A DNA stretch of 64,000 bases, taken from an uncultured Clostridia bacterium. GTDB lineage: Bacteria > Bacillota > Clostridia > TANB77 > CAG-508. The DNA lies in the NCBI GenBank assembly GCA_934157205.1, contig CAKPHJ010000004.1:7206-71205 (forward strand), read 5' to 3'. The notes beneath the pieces are model-generated. The model was not told the origin of the DNA, did not search any database, and saw only the letters and a program-made list of their open reading frames with translations. Within the stretch, counting starts at the first letter, position 1; each line of letters opens with the position of its first letter. Positions 31,370-41,570 of this stretch are shown in pieces. Made by a program: the position numbers and the translations under genes.

Positions 31370-32271
31370 TTAAATTTTATTTTTAGATATTTCCACTATT
31401 TTTTTTAATCTGTAGTTAACTCCTGATTTTCCCAATGGCTTTTTTAATAATTTACCAAGTTCTATTAAAGATATATTTGGATTTTCTATTCTTAATTCTG
31501 CTATTTCTTTTAGATTTTCATCTAATTTATTAAATTTTCCTTCTTTTTTTAACTTTTTTATTGCAGATATTTGTTCTATTGAAGCATTTATGGTTTTATT
31601 TAAATTAGCTGTTTTACAATTAACAAGTCTGTTTACTTTTCCTCTCATTTCTTTTTGAATTCTTATTTCTTCAAACTGCATAACAGCTTTATTTGCACCA
31701 ATTAGTGCTAACACTCTTGATATTTGTTCTCCTTCTTTTATGTATATTGAATATTGATTTTGTTTTTCCATTGTTTTTACTAAAATTTTAAATTTTTTAA
31801 GTATTTCTAATATAATATCTAAATTTTTCCTGCTATTTAAGTCTATTTCTAAATGATATTCTTTTTTAGGATTATTTACAAAACCAGAACCGTAAAAAAG
31901 CTCCTCTTATAATTGCTTTAAGATTCTCTTCTGGTTTTTTTAGTAAATCTTCCATTTTTTCAATAATATATACTTGGTTATTTTGATTTGTTATAATATT
32001 TATATCTTTTATATATACTGTTATTATAAATACTTTTCCGTATAATTTCTATGTTATGTTCTATGTTTAAATTTGAAAGCAATTTAGAAAATCGGTTTAT
32101 GTTATAATCGTTCTCTGTTGAAAATTTTACATAAATATTGTTATATATTGAAACATTTTTTGACATTAAATATCCAATAAGTTCATATTTAACAATTTTT
32201 TTATTTACTAATTTACTATTATTATTTAATTCTTGTTTTATATCTGATGAAAAAGACACATTATTCACCAA
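31370..32271 (-). CDS. whiA: WhiA with two four-base glycine sites (CGGA and CGGT)
   Basis: WhiA is a Gram-positive DNA-binding protein linked to division and sporulation: LAGLIDADG-like N-terminal domain and C-terminal HTH. The locus is split over three frames. At 32037-32040 ATA CGG AAA breaks; CGGA as glycine gives EIIGKVFIITVY. At 31889-31892 TTA CGG TTC breaks; CGGT as glycine gives IRGAFLGSGFVNNP, the family's RGAFLAGGSVNNP signature. Joined length 299 residues. The C-terminus has LIELGKLLKKPLGKSGVNYRL, the WhiA HTH. The middle segment has no independent start, so splitting into separate genes makes no sense. Confidence 0.92.
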
Positions 32272-33109
32272 CCTTTGTAATAATTATTCTATCATTTCCA
32301 TATAGGTCTTTTTTTGAGTATGTATCTTGATATTTTTCTTCGTTTTCTATTAGTTCAATTACATCTATTTTTTGGTCATACCCAATTTCTAAACATAAAT
32401 ATCCATATTTTTTTAAATATTTATAACTTTCTTTTACTATTTTTCTATAAAAATCAAGACCATCTTCTCCACCATCTAAAGCAATTAAAGGTTCTTTTTG
32501 TACTTCAATATTTAATGTATCTATAACTTGTTTTTTTATGTATGGCGGATTTGAAACAATTATGTCATATTTTTCTTGCGAAATTCTTTCAAACAAATTA
32601 GACTCTATAAATGTTATCTGATTTTCTACATTATTATTTTTTGCATTCAATTTACCTACTCTTATTGCTTTTGGGCTAATATCTATAGCTGTTATTTCAC
32701 TATTTTCTATATATTTTGCAAGAGATACTGCAATTGCTCCACTTCCAGTACATAAATCTAATATTTTAGTTAAATTATTATTTTTAACAATTTTTATTAC
32801 TTCTTCAACTAAAATTTCTGTGTCTGGTCTTGGAATAAGCACATCATTATCTACATAAAAATTCATTTTCATAAATTCTTGCATATGTGTTATATGTTGC
32901 AATGGTATCCCTTGTTTTAATTTTTTTATTCCTTTAAAATAATCAACCTCTTGTCTTAATGTTAAAATTTGTTCATCATTAACAATTAAGTATGATCTTG
33001 GTTTATTTAAAATGAATTGCATTAATAATCTTGATTTTAAATTAGGTTCTGTTATACCATTTATTTTTAGCTCTATCATACCTTTTCTAAGAGTTTCTTT
33101 TATATTCAT
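32261..33109 (-). CDS. prmC: Peptide chain release factor N5-glutamine methyltransferase PrmC
   Basis: Methylates the GGQ glutamine of release factors. 282 residues: N-terminal helical domain, SAM-binding ILDLCTGSGAIAVSLAKY, and catalytic NPPY in IIVSNPPYIKKQ. Its end overlaps the start of whiA by 11 bases; ftsH starts upstream. Release factor itself is not in the window. Confidence 0.93.
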   Translation of the reverse strand: MNIKETLRKGMIELKINGITEPNLKSRLLMQFILNKPRSYLIVNDEQILTLRQEVDYFKGIKKLKQGIPLQHITHMQEFMKMNFYVDNDVLIPRPDTEILVEEVIKIVKNNNLTKILDLCTGSGAIAVSLAKYIENSEITAIDISPKAIRVGKLNAKNNNVENQITFIESNLFERISQEKYDIIVSNPPYIKKQVIDTLNIEVQKEPLIALDGGEDGLDFYRKIVKESYKYLKKYGYLCLEIGYDQKIDVIELIENEEKYQDTYSKKDLYGNDRIIITKVGE

Positions 33110-33115
33110 TTGGTT

Positions 33116-34915
33116 TTATTCCTCAAAAAATTTTTTAAAATCTACTTCATTTATTTTTTCTTTTTGTAAAAGTGCATTTGCTATTAAATCTAGCTTATCT
33201 CTATGTTCTCTTAACAATGTTTGTGCATCATTATAAGCTGTATCTATAATTTTTTTAACTTCAAGTCCAATTTTATCTCCAATATTTTCTCCAAACATTT
33301 GAATTTCATATGGTTCATTTCCTTGAAAATCTATTGGTCCTAAAGTGTCACTCATACCATATTTAGTAACCATATCTCTTGCTATTTTTGTTGCAACTTC
33401 AATATCATTACTTGCTCCTGTTGATATATCGTCTAATACTAATTTTTCTGCTGCTCTACCACCTAATAAAGCTATTAATTTTTCTTGCATTTCTGTTTTA
33501 GAAATATAATATTTATCTTCATCAGATTTATACATTGTATATCCGCCAGCTACACCTCTTGGAATTATAGAAACCTCTTTAACATCTGCTTGTGTATCAA
33601 GGTATTTACTTACAACTGCATGACCAGCTTCATGATATGCTGTTAATTTTTTGTCTTTTTCTGAATATACTCTTTGTCTTTTTTCTAGCCCTACTGTTAC
33701 TTTTTTTAATGCCTCTTCTATATCATCATTTTCAATATCTTCATGTTTTCTTTTTGTAGCAATAATTGCTGCTTCATTTAAAATATTAGCAAGTTCTGCA
33801 CCTGTAAATCCTGCTGTATCTTCTGCTATACTTTCTAAGTTAACATTATCTGATATTTTTTTGTCTTTACTATGAATTTTTAATATTTCTAATCTTCCTT
33901 TTAAATCTGGTGTTGGAATTGTTATTTGTCTATCAAATCTTCCTGGTCTTAATAATGCTTTATCTAGCATCTCTGGTCTATTTGTTGCAGCCAAGACAAT
34001 TATAGTTTCTTCAGAACTAAAACCATCCATTTCTACTAATAATTGATTTAATGTTTGATTATTTTCTGTTTCTGCTCCACTATTTGAAGATCTTCTTGAT
34101 CCTATTGCATCAATTTCATCTATAAATACTATACATGGTGCTAGTTTTCTTGCCTTTTCAAATAATTTTCTCACTCTTGATGCACCCAATCCAGCAAACA
34201 TTTCAATAAATTCTGAACCACTCATTGATATAAATGGTACATCTGCTTCACCTGCAATAGCTTTAGCTATTAAAGTTTTTCCTGTTCCTGGTTTACCATA
34301 TAATAATACACCTTTTGGAATTTTAGCACCCATTTTAGTGAATTTTTCTGGTCTTTTAAGAAAATCTACAATTTCAATTAATTCATTTTTTTCTTCATCA
34401 AGTCCTGCTACATCATTAAATTTAACTTTTGTTTTTCTTTCTGTATCATCATAAACTTTTCCCTTTTCGCCTAATCCTTGCATTTTAAATATCATTACAA
34501 ATAAAGCAAGCATAATTGCTGTTGGTAAAAATGTAATTATAATTGATGGTATTTGTGCCAATACACTTTTTGGTTTTTGTATAAGTTCAATTTCATTTCC
34601 TTCAGCAACTTTTTGTTGTACTAATTGCATAAAGCTTTCTGTATTTGGTACAATTGCTGTTTTTTCTTTTTCTTCGTTTTTTTGTTTTACTTTTAATGTT
34701 GTACTTCCAACTGTCATTTCTATTTTTTCAATATTTCCATATGACATTTCTTTTATTAATTCTGTATATGCTAATGTTTTTTCTTCGTTATCTTTATTAC
34801 TTTGGATATATCCAAAAACAATTCCAGCTATTAATATTATAACCAAAATTATACTAATAGCAATTAGTATAATTTTATTGTTTGATTTCTTTTCTTGTTT
34901 ATTATTTTTGTCCAT
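33116..34915 (-). CDS. ftsH: ATP-dependent zinc metalloprotease FtsH
   Basis: Membrane quality-control protease, about 599 residues. Two N-terminal membrane helices (about residues 20-38 and 120-142) bracket an extracytoplasmic domain; AAA domain with YGKPGTGKTLIAKA and CIVFIDEIDAIG; zinc site in TAYHEAGHAV. The start is the ATG preceded by AAAGGATTG, seven codons inside the longest frame. GGC GGA near 33543 contains CGGA out of frame. Confidence 0.96.
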   Translation of the reverse strand: MDKNNKQEKKSNNKIILIAISIILVIILIAGIVFGYIQSNKDNEEKTLAYTELIKEMSYGNIEKIEMTVGSTTLKVKQKNEEKEKTAIVPNTESFMQLVQQKVAEGNEIELIQKPKSVLAQIPSIIITFLPTAIMLALFVMIFKMQGLGEKGKVYDDTERKTKVKFNDVAGLDEEKNELIEIVDFLKRPEKFTKMGAKIPKGVLLYGKPGTGKTLIAKAIAGEADVPFISMSGSEFIEMFAGLGASRVRKLFEKARKLAPCIVFIDEIDAIGSRRSSNSGAETENNQTLNQLLVEMDGFSSEETIIVLAATNRPEMLDKALLRPGRFDRQITIPTPDLKGRLEILKIHSKDKKISDNVNLESIAEDTAGFTGAELANILNEAAIIATKRKHEDIENDDIEEALKKVTVGLEKRQRVYSEKDKKLTAYHEAGHAVVSKYLDTQADVKEVSIIPRGVAGGYTMYKSDEDKYYISKTEMQEKLIALLGGRAAEKLVLDDISTGASNDIEVATKIARDMVTKYGMSDTLGPIDFQGNEPYEIQMFGENIGDKIGLEVKKIIDTAYNDAQTLLREHRDKLDLIANALLQKEKINEVDFKKFFEE

Positions 34916-34944
34916 ATTTATTTTCAATCCTTTCAATTAAGATT

Positions 34945-35973
34945 TTATGCATTTGATCCTTGTGTTTCTCCTCCATTATTTTCCTTTTTTTCATCTTCAG
35001 TTTTTTCTTTTTCTTCTTTATTTTCTTTATTGTTGTTATCTTTTTCCTTTTCTTCTTTTTTTCTATTTTCTTCTTGCATTTCTTTTCTAACTATTTCTTG
35101 TGCTTCTGCTATTTTGCTTAATTCTGCTTGTTTTTTTATATAATCTGTTTTTAAAATAAATATTGCTGCTATTAAATATATTGCTGCTACTGCAACATAC
35201 ATAACTTGGAAATATTGCATATTAAATTTGCTAAATATATTTATTATAATATAAAGTAAATTTAGTATAGATGATAATGTAAGTGCATATATTGACATAT
35301 TAAATATTGCTACATATCTTACTTTTATTTTGATTAACAATGTTGCTATATATCCAAAAGCACTTAATAAAACTGCATTTATTAATGTTGTTATTAAATA
35401 AATAATAAATGCATATACAAAAATTGTGAAAAATATACTTGCATATAAATTCCAAATTTGAGAACTTGTTGCAAAATTTAAAACATCTTGTTTATTAAAT
35501 TGTTCTAATCCTAGCTGTTCTGTAATTTCTTTATACTCATAATTTATAGTGCCTGCTACTGTAGAATTTTTTAAAACAACTTTGTTTTTTAATATAATAA
35601 TTCCGCTTCCACTTTGTTCTATTTGATTTATATATTTATTTATGGTTTCTTCATCTTCTGTGTTTGTGTCTACTATAGTATATCCTAATATTGAATTTTC
35701 TGATGCAATATCTATAACTTCATTTGAGTCTACATTTAAAATTCCTTCTTTATATTCAAAATTTGGGAATTCAGTTTCAAGATAATTAACTGCATTTTTT
35801 ACTGTTGTATTTGCCTGATATATTGTACCTAAACCAACTACTATTGCTATTATTGCTATTAGTTTAGCTATATATGTTACAGCCTTTCCAAAACCTTCTG
35901 CTGACATATCGGGATATTTTTCAATTTTTGCAATTGCTTTCCACATTTTCTTAAAAAAATTTTCTTTTTTCAT
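34945..35973 (-). CDS. DUF1189-like multi-pass membrane protein
   Basis: 342 residues with an N-terminal membrane helix (AKLIAIIAIVVGLGTIY), an extracytoplasmic domain of about 120 residues, then four hydrophobic segments between about 160 and 275, and a highly charged K/E/N cytoplasmic tail. The overall plan and the start KKMWKAIAKIEKYP resemble the DUF1189 family; function unknown. It overlaps the end of alr by one base and precedes ftsH, so it is in the alr-ftsH-prmC-whiA string. Confidence 0.6.
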   Translation of the reverse strand: MKKENFFKKMWKAIAKIEKYPDMSAEGFGKAVTYIAKLIAIIAIVVGLGTIYQANTTVKNAVNYLETEFPNFEYKEGILNVDSNEVIDIASENSILGYTIVDTNTEDEETINKYINQIEQSGSGIIILKNKVVLKNSTVAGTINYEYKEITEQLGLEQFNKQDVLNFATSSQIWNLYASIFFTIFVYAFIIYLITTLINAVLLSAFGYIATLLIKIKVRYVAIFNMSIYALTLSSILNLLYIIINIFSKFNMQYFQVMYVAVAAIYLIAAIFILKTDYIKKQAELSKIAEAQEIVRKEMQEENRKKEEKEKDNNNKENKEEKEKTEDEKKENNGGETQGSNA

Positions 35974-37091
35974 TATATATATTCCCTCCTTATATCTGAA
36001 TCTGCAAACCTAGGATTTATAGCTATTTCTACTTCGTCTCCAATGTTAGCTTCAGTTTGAGATATATCACAAACCATATGATATGTGCCAATTCTACCTA
36101 ATACTTTAACTTTTTTTCCATTTATTTTTACATACATATCTTTGTTTTTGAATAAATCTTTTATATCTGTTACTATATACCTTATTTTGTCTATAAGTCG
36201 GTACATATCTTTATCATTTTTCATATTTATTCCATTCATATATCCACAAGGAATTATTGCTACTTTTGTATCCTTTTTAGTTGTATATGTATTGGAATAT
36301 CCAATATTAAAGCCTTTAGGTAATATTTTTATTTCTGCAATATTTGATTTTAAATAGGCTATCTTTTTTAAACCTAAACTATTTGCAAAAGCTAATCTTC
36401 CTAAAAATGCTGAACCTATTCTTACTGCATTTAAATGCATATTAGGAAACTTCACAAAAGCTGATGAATTACATATGTGAAGTATTCCAGTTTCAATTTT
36501 ATTCATTTTTAGAACTTCTACAACATTTAGAAATCTTTCAAATTGTTTTTTTGTATATTTATCATCAAAAAAGCTGATTGAAAAATGTGAAAATGTTCCT
36601 TCAATTTTTATATTTTTTATTTTACTTAAAGCTTGTATTATTTCATCTCTTTTACTATATACAAAACCATATCTGCCAAAACCTGTATCAATTTTTAAGT
36701 GTGCTCTTATTTTTTTGTTTTTTTCTTCTGCTATTTTTTCTGCAATTTCAATATCCTCTTGTGAACCAATAGAAATTATAATATTGTTTTCTATAAGTTT
36801 TTCTATATCACTTTTTATTGCTGTTGTTGATAGCATTATTATGTCTTGTTTTATTCCTGCTTTTCTTAACTTTAAAGCTTCATCTAAAGTAGCTACCGCA
36901 AACATTTCAATTCCATTGTCAATTAGGAAGTTTACATATTTAATTATGTCTAATCCATATCCGTTTCCTTTAACTACTGCAATTATTTTTACATTATTTC
37001 CATTGTCATCTTGTCCACTTTTATTGGCGAATTCTTTTATTTTTTCAATATTATGTCTTAAATCTTCTTTATTTATTATTACTGAATTCAA
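35973..37091 (-). CDS. alr: Alanine racemase (PLP dependent)
   Basis: Makes D-alanine for peptidoglycan. 372 residues. The PLP lysine is in AVVKGNGYGLD at about residue 40 and the second-domain tyrosine region in IPCGYMNGINM and RIGTYHMVCDISQ. Both motifs diverge from the usual (GYADG, R-x-x-M-D), so a related amino-acid racemase is possible. GAC and AAC GGA/GCG GTA strings give out-of-frame CGGN with intact frame. Downstream gene overlaps by one base. Confidence 0.85.
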   Translation of the reverse strand: MNSVIINKEDLRHNIEKIKEFANKSGQDDNGNNVKIIAVVKGNGYGLDIIKYVNFLIDNGIEMFAVATLDEALKLRKAGIKQDIIMLSTTAIKSDIEKLIENNIIISIGSQEDIEIAEKIAEEKNKKIRAHLKIDTGFGRYGFVYSKRDEIIQALSKIKNIKIEGTFSHFSISFFDDKYTKKQFERFLNVVEVLKMNKIETGILHICNSSAFVKFPNMHLNAVRIGSAFLGRLAFANSLGLKKIAYLKSNIAEIKILPKGFNIGYSNTYTTKKDTKVAIIPCGYMNGINMKNDKDMYRLIDKIRYIVTDIKDLFKNKDMYVKINGKKVKVLGRIGTYHMVCDISQTEANIGDEVEIAINPRFADSDIRREYI

Positions 37092-37122
37092 TTTGCAAAA
37101 GATCTCCTTTCACTTTCACTTT

Positions 37123-38178
37123 TTATTTCAATTTTCTTTTTAATTGTCTTAATGTTCTAAATGCCTTTTCCGCAATTCTATATAATTTATATTTTATAGG
37201 TTTAAATGGATAATAAACTTCTCCTATAAATTCTGTAAATGTTGCCCCAAATCCTTGTTTGAATCTATATAATCCATATTGAGGATGGTTTTCATCTACA
37301 ACTCCTGAAACACCTCTAAAGTCGTATATGTCATCATTTCTTTTTATTGCCATTTTTATCATTTCCCACTGAAGTAAATAATTTGGCATTAAATTACGAT
37401 GTTTGTTGCTACTTGCTCCATATAAATACCATGTTTTATTTCCATAAAAAATTGGTATAACACCTGATATTGGCTCTCCTTCATAGTAAGCCATTAATAC
37501 TTTCATATGTTCGCTTCCTAAGCAATCATACATTTTTTCAAAATATTCTAGTGGACGAATTATAAAACCATCTCTTGCTCCTGTTTCAATCATAATTTTA
37601 TGAAAATCTTTTAGATCTTCTTTTGTTCCTTCTTTTATTGTAACTCCCTTTCGTGTAGCAAGACGTATATTATATCTCCATTTTTGCTTAAATCCTGCCA
37701 TTACTTCTTCTTCGGTTTTATCTTTTATGTCTAAACGAAATACATATCTTGGTTGTATTTCATCTTTAAAATCTTTTGCATCATCTTTTATTTTATAACC
37801 TAAATTAGTTACTATGTCTCTAAAAATTTGATCATCACTTTTTATATCTGGTTCCATTCTTAAAACAATTGCATTGTATTTTTTTGCAAGTTCTTTTGCT
37901 CCTTCTGTTAATTGCTTAATAACTGAAATATCATGTATGTCACATACTGGTCCTCTTGAACTGTACATTATGTTACCAAAAATAGGCATTTTTCTAATCC
38001 ATACACATAATGAACCTATTATATTTGCATTTTCGTCTTCAGCAAGTATAACTTCTGGTTTCCAGTTTGGCTTTTTTACTTCTGCCCATTCAAGTGATTG
38101 TTGAAAATTACATCTTTCGTGTTTTTCTAAAAATTTTTTATATTCTTTTTTCGATTCTTCTGTATCTACGAATCTCAT
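37123..38178 (-). CDS. FemAB-family peptidoglycan bridge aminoacyltransferase
   Basis: 351 residues of the FemX/FemAB fold (two GNAT-like domains): MRFVDTEESKKEYKKFLEKH at the N-terminus, IYDFRGVSGVVDENHPQYGLYRFKQGFG near the end, the motif that places the substrate in FemX-type enzymes. It adds an amino acid from aminoacyl-tRNA to lipid II or the stem peptide. It precedes alr on the strand, grouping two cell-wall genes. Confidence 0.87.
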   Translation of the reverse strand: MRFVDTEESKKEYKKFLEKHERCNFQQSLEWAEVKKPNWKPEVILAEDENANIIGSLCVWIRKMPIFGNIMYSSRGPVCDIHDISVIKQLTEGAKELAKKYNAIVLRMEPDIKSDDQIFRDIVTNLGYKIKDDAKDFKDEIQPRYVFRLDIKDKTEEEVMAGFKQKWRYNIRLATRKGVTIKEGTKEDLKDFHKIMIETGARDGFIIRPLEYFEKMYDCLGSEHMKVLMAYYEGEPISGVIPIFYGNKTWYLYGASSNKHRNLMPNYLLQWEMIKMAIKRNDDIYDFRGVSGVVDENHPQYGLYRFKQGFGATFTEFIGEVYYPFKPIKYKLYRIAEKAFRTLRQLKRKLK

Positions 38179-38327
38179 TTTTTAATCATTCCTCCTATAT
38201 TATTTACATTATAATGGTATTTTACACTAAATTCTTTAATTTTACAAGTGATTATAAATATTATGTTACAAGATTTCTGTGTAATATATTTTCTATTCTT
38301 TATATGGCTTAAAACTAAAATCAAATC

Positions 38328-38766
38328 CTATAAATTTAGATTTTTCATATTTAAGAAATTATTAATATCATTATTAGCAATAGTTGAAACATCTTTTATT
38401 CTGCAAGCTTTATTATCTAAACTAACTAAAGGATTAACATATCTTTTTTTGCCTTTTACACTGGTACAGTATATTTCATTATTTGGTTCATCATTTTTAT
38501 ACACAGAAGATCTTGTTGCATTTTGAAAATTTTTAAACGCTTTTTTCAAATAATTGTGCAACTGCAACACTATGAGTTAGTGAAGAATAAAAATATCTAT
38601 CATTATATACTTTTGTATATAATGTGCCACAAGACATTCCTATTCCATCAAGCCTTAACATTTCCGGAGTATAAATATATTCTAATAACCATTCTGGAAA
38701 TTCTGGTGATAATATTTTTAGATAGTTTCTTATTTCTTCATTCAATGTTTTTAAATATTTATTCAT
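38328..38766 (-). pseudogene. Broken HD-domain protein
   Basis: Two overlapping frames (38533-38766 and 38328-38570) resemble the ends of one HD-type protein: the first ends after THSVAVAQLFEKS where the HD histidine-aspartate segment should follow, the second continues LKKAFKNFQNATRSS. The catalytic HD pair is missing. The break is not a CGGN site: the junction is GAAAAAAGCGTTTAA, consistent with a deletion. A copy of the hairpin leader precedes it at 38791-38820. Confidence 0.6.
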
Positions 38767-38790
38767 TTTTTTAATCCCTGTTTAATAATA

Positions 38791-38820
38791 TTTAGGTTTT
38801 TACAAGGTTACCCATAAACC
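38791..38820 (-). promoter_or_regulatory. Hairpin leader motif before the HD pseudogene
   Basis: Minus strand GGTTTATGGGTAACC, then TTGTAAAAACCTAAATA; same layout and spacing (25 bases to the ATG) as the copies before hemW, tyrS and groEL. The rest of the gap 38821-39134 holds a short ATCAACC/GGTTGATT-like hairpin at 38917-38942 and the tRNA-end-like repeat at 38972-38986. Confidence 0.55.
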
Positions 38821-38971
38821 TTTGTACTTCGTAAGCTAGTGTATTATGAATTTAAGTTTTTTTATTATACTAATAATACCACACCATCTTTCTTTTTCAA
38901 GATAAAGGCAACAAAAAAATCAACCTTTTACAGTTGATTTATCAATACTTTCGTCTTATACGACGATTTCA

Positions 38972-38986
38972 TTTAATGGAGCAAGT
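38972..38986. repeat. tRNA-Gly 3'-end-like direct repeat (left)
   Basis: TTTAATGGAGCAAGT matches TTTAATGGAGCAGGT at 41492-41506 (the 3' end of tRNA-Gly) with one mismatch. The pair flanks the accessory genes, as expected of a decayed attachment site. Confidence 0.35.
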
Positions 38987-39134
38987 TACATACAAGTTAC
39001 GAACTTTGTTCTCTTTCTAGAAATATTATATACAAAATTTTCGTGAATTTCAATGAGAGTATATAAAGTTTTCAAATTAAATGATATAATTTGTTTAAAA
39101 TTGCAAATAACTTATTTTAAGGATGTGATTATAT

Positions 39135-40133
39135 ATGTTGGATATTAATTTTAATCAAATTATTGAAATGATTGAAAAACGAAAAAATAATGCTTACAGA
39201 AAAGTAAATGAAGAAATGATTTTATTATATTTAGAAGTTGGTAAATTCCTATATGAACTAAAAGAAAATAGTAATTATGGTGATAAAATAACAACAAAAG
39301 CATCAGATTTTATGAAAAATAATTATCCTAACATAAAGGGATTTACTAAAAGAAATATAGAACGTATGATTCAATTTTATAGTACTTATAAAGATGATGA
39401 GATTGCGACACCACTGGTGACGCAATTGTCATGGACAAACAATTTACTTATATTAAGTGGAGCTAAAAGCAAAGAAGAAAGGCATTTTTATTTAAAATTA
39501 TCTATTAAAAATAATTATTCAAAAAGAGAATTAGATAGACAAATATCATCAGCATATTATGAAAGATATATGCTTTCAGATGGAAAACAATTACCAACAA
39601 TAAATAAAACTGTAGATGAGGACGATTATCCAAATACTAGAATTTTAGATACTTATAGTTTAGAGTTCTTGGATTTACCAAATGAATTTTCTGAAAAAGA
39701 TTTAAAAAATGCAATTATAAAGAACTTAAAAGATTTTATATTAGAAGTTGGTAAAGATTTTACTTTTATAGGAGACGAATACAGAGTTCAAGTTGGAAAT
39801 CATGACTTCTTTATTGATCTATTATTTTATAACAGAGAGCTATCTTGTTTAGTAGCGTTTGAATTAAAATTGGGAGAATTTAAAGCAGAATATTTAGGAA
39901 AAATGAATTTATATTTAGAAGCACTAGATAGAGATGTGAAAAAAGAACAAGAGAATCCAAGTGTTGGTGTTATACTTTGTAGTTCTAAAGATGAAGATGT
40001 TGTTGAATATTCAATTAGTAAAAATATGTCTCAAACTATGATTTCTGAATATAAGTTAAAATTAATTGATAAGAAATTATTAGAAACAAAACTTAAAGAA
40101 ATGAAAAATTTGATAGATAATAAAGATAACTAG
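39135..40133 (+). CDS. YhcG-type PDDEXK nuclease (DUF1016)
   Basis: 332 residues. N-terminal helical DUF1016-type domain (NAYRKVNEEMILLYLEVGKFLYE, FTKRNIERMIQFY) and C-terminal PD-(D/E)XK domain: FIDLLFYNRELSCLVAFELKLGEF carries the D...ExK pattern. Such genes are common in accessory islands, often beside restriction-modification systems; none is seen here. It stands in a plus-strand block with a small membrane protein, between an HD pseudogene and a recombinase remnant, supporting horizontal gain. Confidence 0.85.
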   Translation: MLDINFNQIIEMIEKRKNNAYRKVNEEMILLYLEVGKFLYELKENSNYGDKITTKASDFMKNNYPNIKGFTKRNIERMIQFYSTYKDDEIATPLVTQLSWTNNLLILSGAKSKEERHFYLKLSIKNNYSKRELDRQISSAYYERYMLSDGKQLPTINKTVDEDDYPNTRILDTYSLEFLDLPNEFSEKDLKNAIIKNLKDFILEVGKDFTFIGDEYRVQVGNHDFFIDLLFYNRELSCLVAFELKLGEFKAEYLGKMNLYLEALDRDVKKEQENPSVGVILCSSKDEDVVEYSISKNMSQTMISEYKLKLIDKKLLETKLKEMKNLIDNKDN

Positions 40134-40157
40134 TAATTTGTAGAGGAAGTGAATGTT

Positions 40158-40664
40158 ATGGGAGGATTTAGTGTAGTAGTCCTTATGAGTATATTATCAT
40201 TTATATACTTATTCTTTATTGCTATATTTGTAGCAGTTATATTGTATATAATAATGAGTTATACCTTTCAGGGCATTTCAATCATGTGTATGTGTAAAAA
40301 TATGGGATATAAAAATACTTTTACGGCTTGGATACCTTTTTATAATAAATATTTATTAGGGAAAATAGCAGGTAATAAAATAATGGGTGGAATATCATGT
40401 ATATTATCATTTATAGCAATTTGTTTAGGGACTCGTTTTTATATCAATAAAGAATTAGAAATAGTCCTATTCATTATTTTAGTAATTAGTTTAATAATTA
40501 CTTTTATACTAGATACAATGATAGCGCATAGAATATATAAGAGTCGTGCAAACAAATATGGAGATATATTAACTGTATTTAATATTTTATCATTAGGATT
40601 ATTAAGACCAATATTTCTTTTTATAATTAGAAATAAAAAGGAACAATGTTCTATAAAGCAATAA
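40158..40664 (+). CDS. Hypothetical four-helix membrane protein
   Basis: About 168 residues; hydrophobic segments at about 8-35, 75-95, 98-118 and 140-158. The loop ISMCKNMGYKNTFTAWIPFYNKYLLGK (26 residues from about 37) resembles the DUF5684-type 'W-x-P-x-x-N' membrane family (family guess only; quoted motif core TAWIPFYNKYL). GAGGAAGTG precedes the chosen ATG. Follows the YhcG-like gene by 24 bases and is probably cotranscribed. Confidence 0.55.
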   Translation: MGGFSVVVLMSILSFIYLFFIAIFVAVILYIIMSYTFQGISIMCMCKNMGYKNTFTAWIPFYNKYLLGKIAGNKIMGGISCILSFIAICLGTRFYINKELEIVLFIILVISLIITFILDTMIAHRIYKSRANKYGDILTVFNILSLGLLRPIFLFIIRNKKEQCSIKQ

Positions 40665-40796
40665 ATTACATTTATAATTGAAATTATTTGCAAATTAATA
40701 ATCTTATTTCCAAAAAGGGTATTGGAATTCTCATAGTAGAATTTGTATGGGAGTACAAATTCAGCGCTGGCTAGCTAGACATAGATTTTATTCCCA

Positions 40797-40851
40797 TCTT
40801 CAAAAAAGAGGATTAAAATTACTTTAATAATTTTTTCCTCTTTTTTGAAAA
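40797..40851. terminator. Bidirectional terminator hairpin
   Basis: TTCAAAAAAGAGG and CCTCTTTTTTGAA arms with a loop of about 25 bases, between the membrane-protein gene and the convergent recombinase remnant. Confidence 0.7.
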
Positions 40852-40871
40852 CTCTTTATATAAAAACATAT

Positions 40872-41036
40872 TCATTTAAGACAATTTCTTCTGCTGTATT
40901 TTTGTAGTTGTTCATTAGTTTTATCCATTTCATTCTTTTCACAATATTCTTTAATCATTCTAAGTTGTGAATCAATAGAATAACCATTATCTCTTTGATT
41001 GTCAGTAGATACTCTTACATAAACATCACATCTCAT
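40872..41036 (-). pseudogene. Serine recombinase N-terminal remnant
   Basis: A 54-residue frame with a good ribosome-binding site (AAAGGAGG). It begins MRCDVYVRVSTDNQRDNGYS, then SIDSQLRMIKEYCEKN, the typical start of large serine recombinases including the catalytic serine in VRVST. It then ends abruptly after about 54 of the expected several hundred residues. Probably the remnant of a mobile element's integrase. Confidence 0.7.
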
Positions 41037-41123
41037 AGTTTTCCTCCTTTCATTAAGTTTCGAGAAATATTAAAATACTTCTCATATGTTTCCTCACAAA
41101 TAATCAAAATGTATAGTCTAAAA

Positions 41124-41402
41124 TTAAAACTTTTTCAAAAATTGTGTAATTTCTTTAATATTGTACTTTTGATTATGCTCTTTAATATAAAAAGTCTTAT
41201 TTGATATTTCATTAACTTTGTATTCAAGTATTGTAAGAGTAGTAGGATATGTAATTTTGTATTCAGTAGGTATTATTACTTGTAGATTGGTGTGCAAGAT
41301 AGTTTTAATTTGTCCTAATTTAACCTTATATTTAAAGTTTTTTAAGATGTCAATTAAACCTTTATTAGGTCTTAAATTTTCAATTACTTTAAATTCAAGC
41401 AT
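41124..41402 (-). CDS. Hypothetical 92-residue protein
   Basis: Begins MLEFKVIENLRPNKGLIDIL, with AAAGGAGGAC before the ATG. Lysine- and isoleucine-rich, no membrane segment, no recognised domain. Lies upstream of the recombinase remnant on the same strand, so it may be cargo of the same decayed element. Confidence 0.5.
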   Translation of the reverse strand: MLEFKVIENLRPNKGLIDILKNFKYKVKLGQIKTILHTNLQVIIPTEYKITYPTTLTILEYKVNEISNKTFYIKEHNQKYNIKEITQFLKKF

Positions 41403-41454
41403 GAAAAAAGTCCTCCTTTCTGTGATAAGAGAACTTTTAAAGTTTTATATACAA

Positions 41455-41487
41455 ATAAAAACTTACGAACTTAAAAGTTCGTAAGTT
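41455..41487 (-). terminator. Terminator of the tRNA cluster
   Basis: Minus strand CTTACGAACTTTTAAGTTCGTAAG followed by TTTTTATTTG, right after tRNA-Gly. Confidence 0.8.
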
Positions 41488-41496
41488 AATTTTTAA

Positions 41497-41570
<74 letters not shown>

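Noticed and set aside
38328..38766. HD-domain locus as a further CGGN case
   Set aside because: The only CGG there is out of frame (ACT CCG GAA), and the break has no CGG nearby. It looks like a true deletion.
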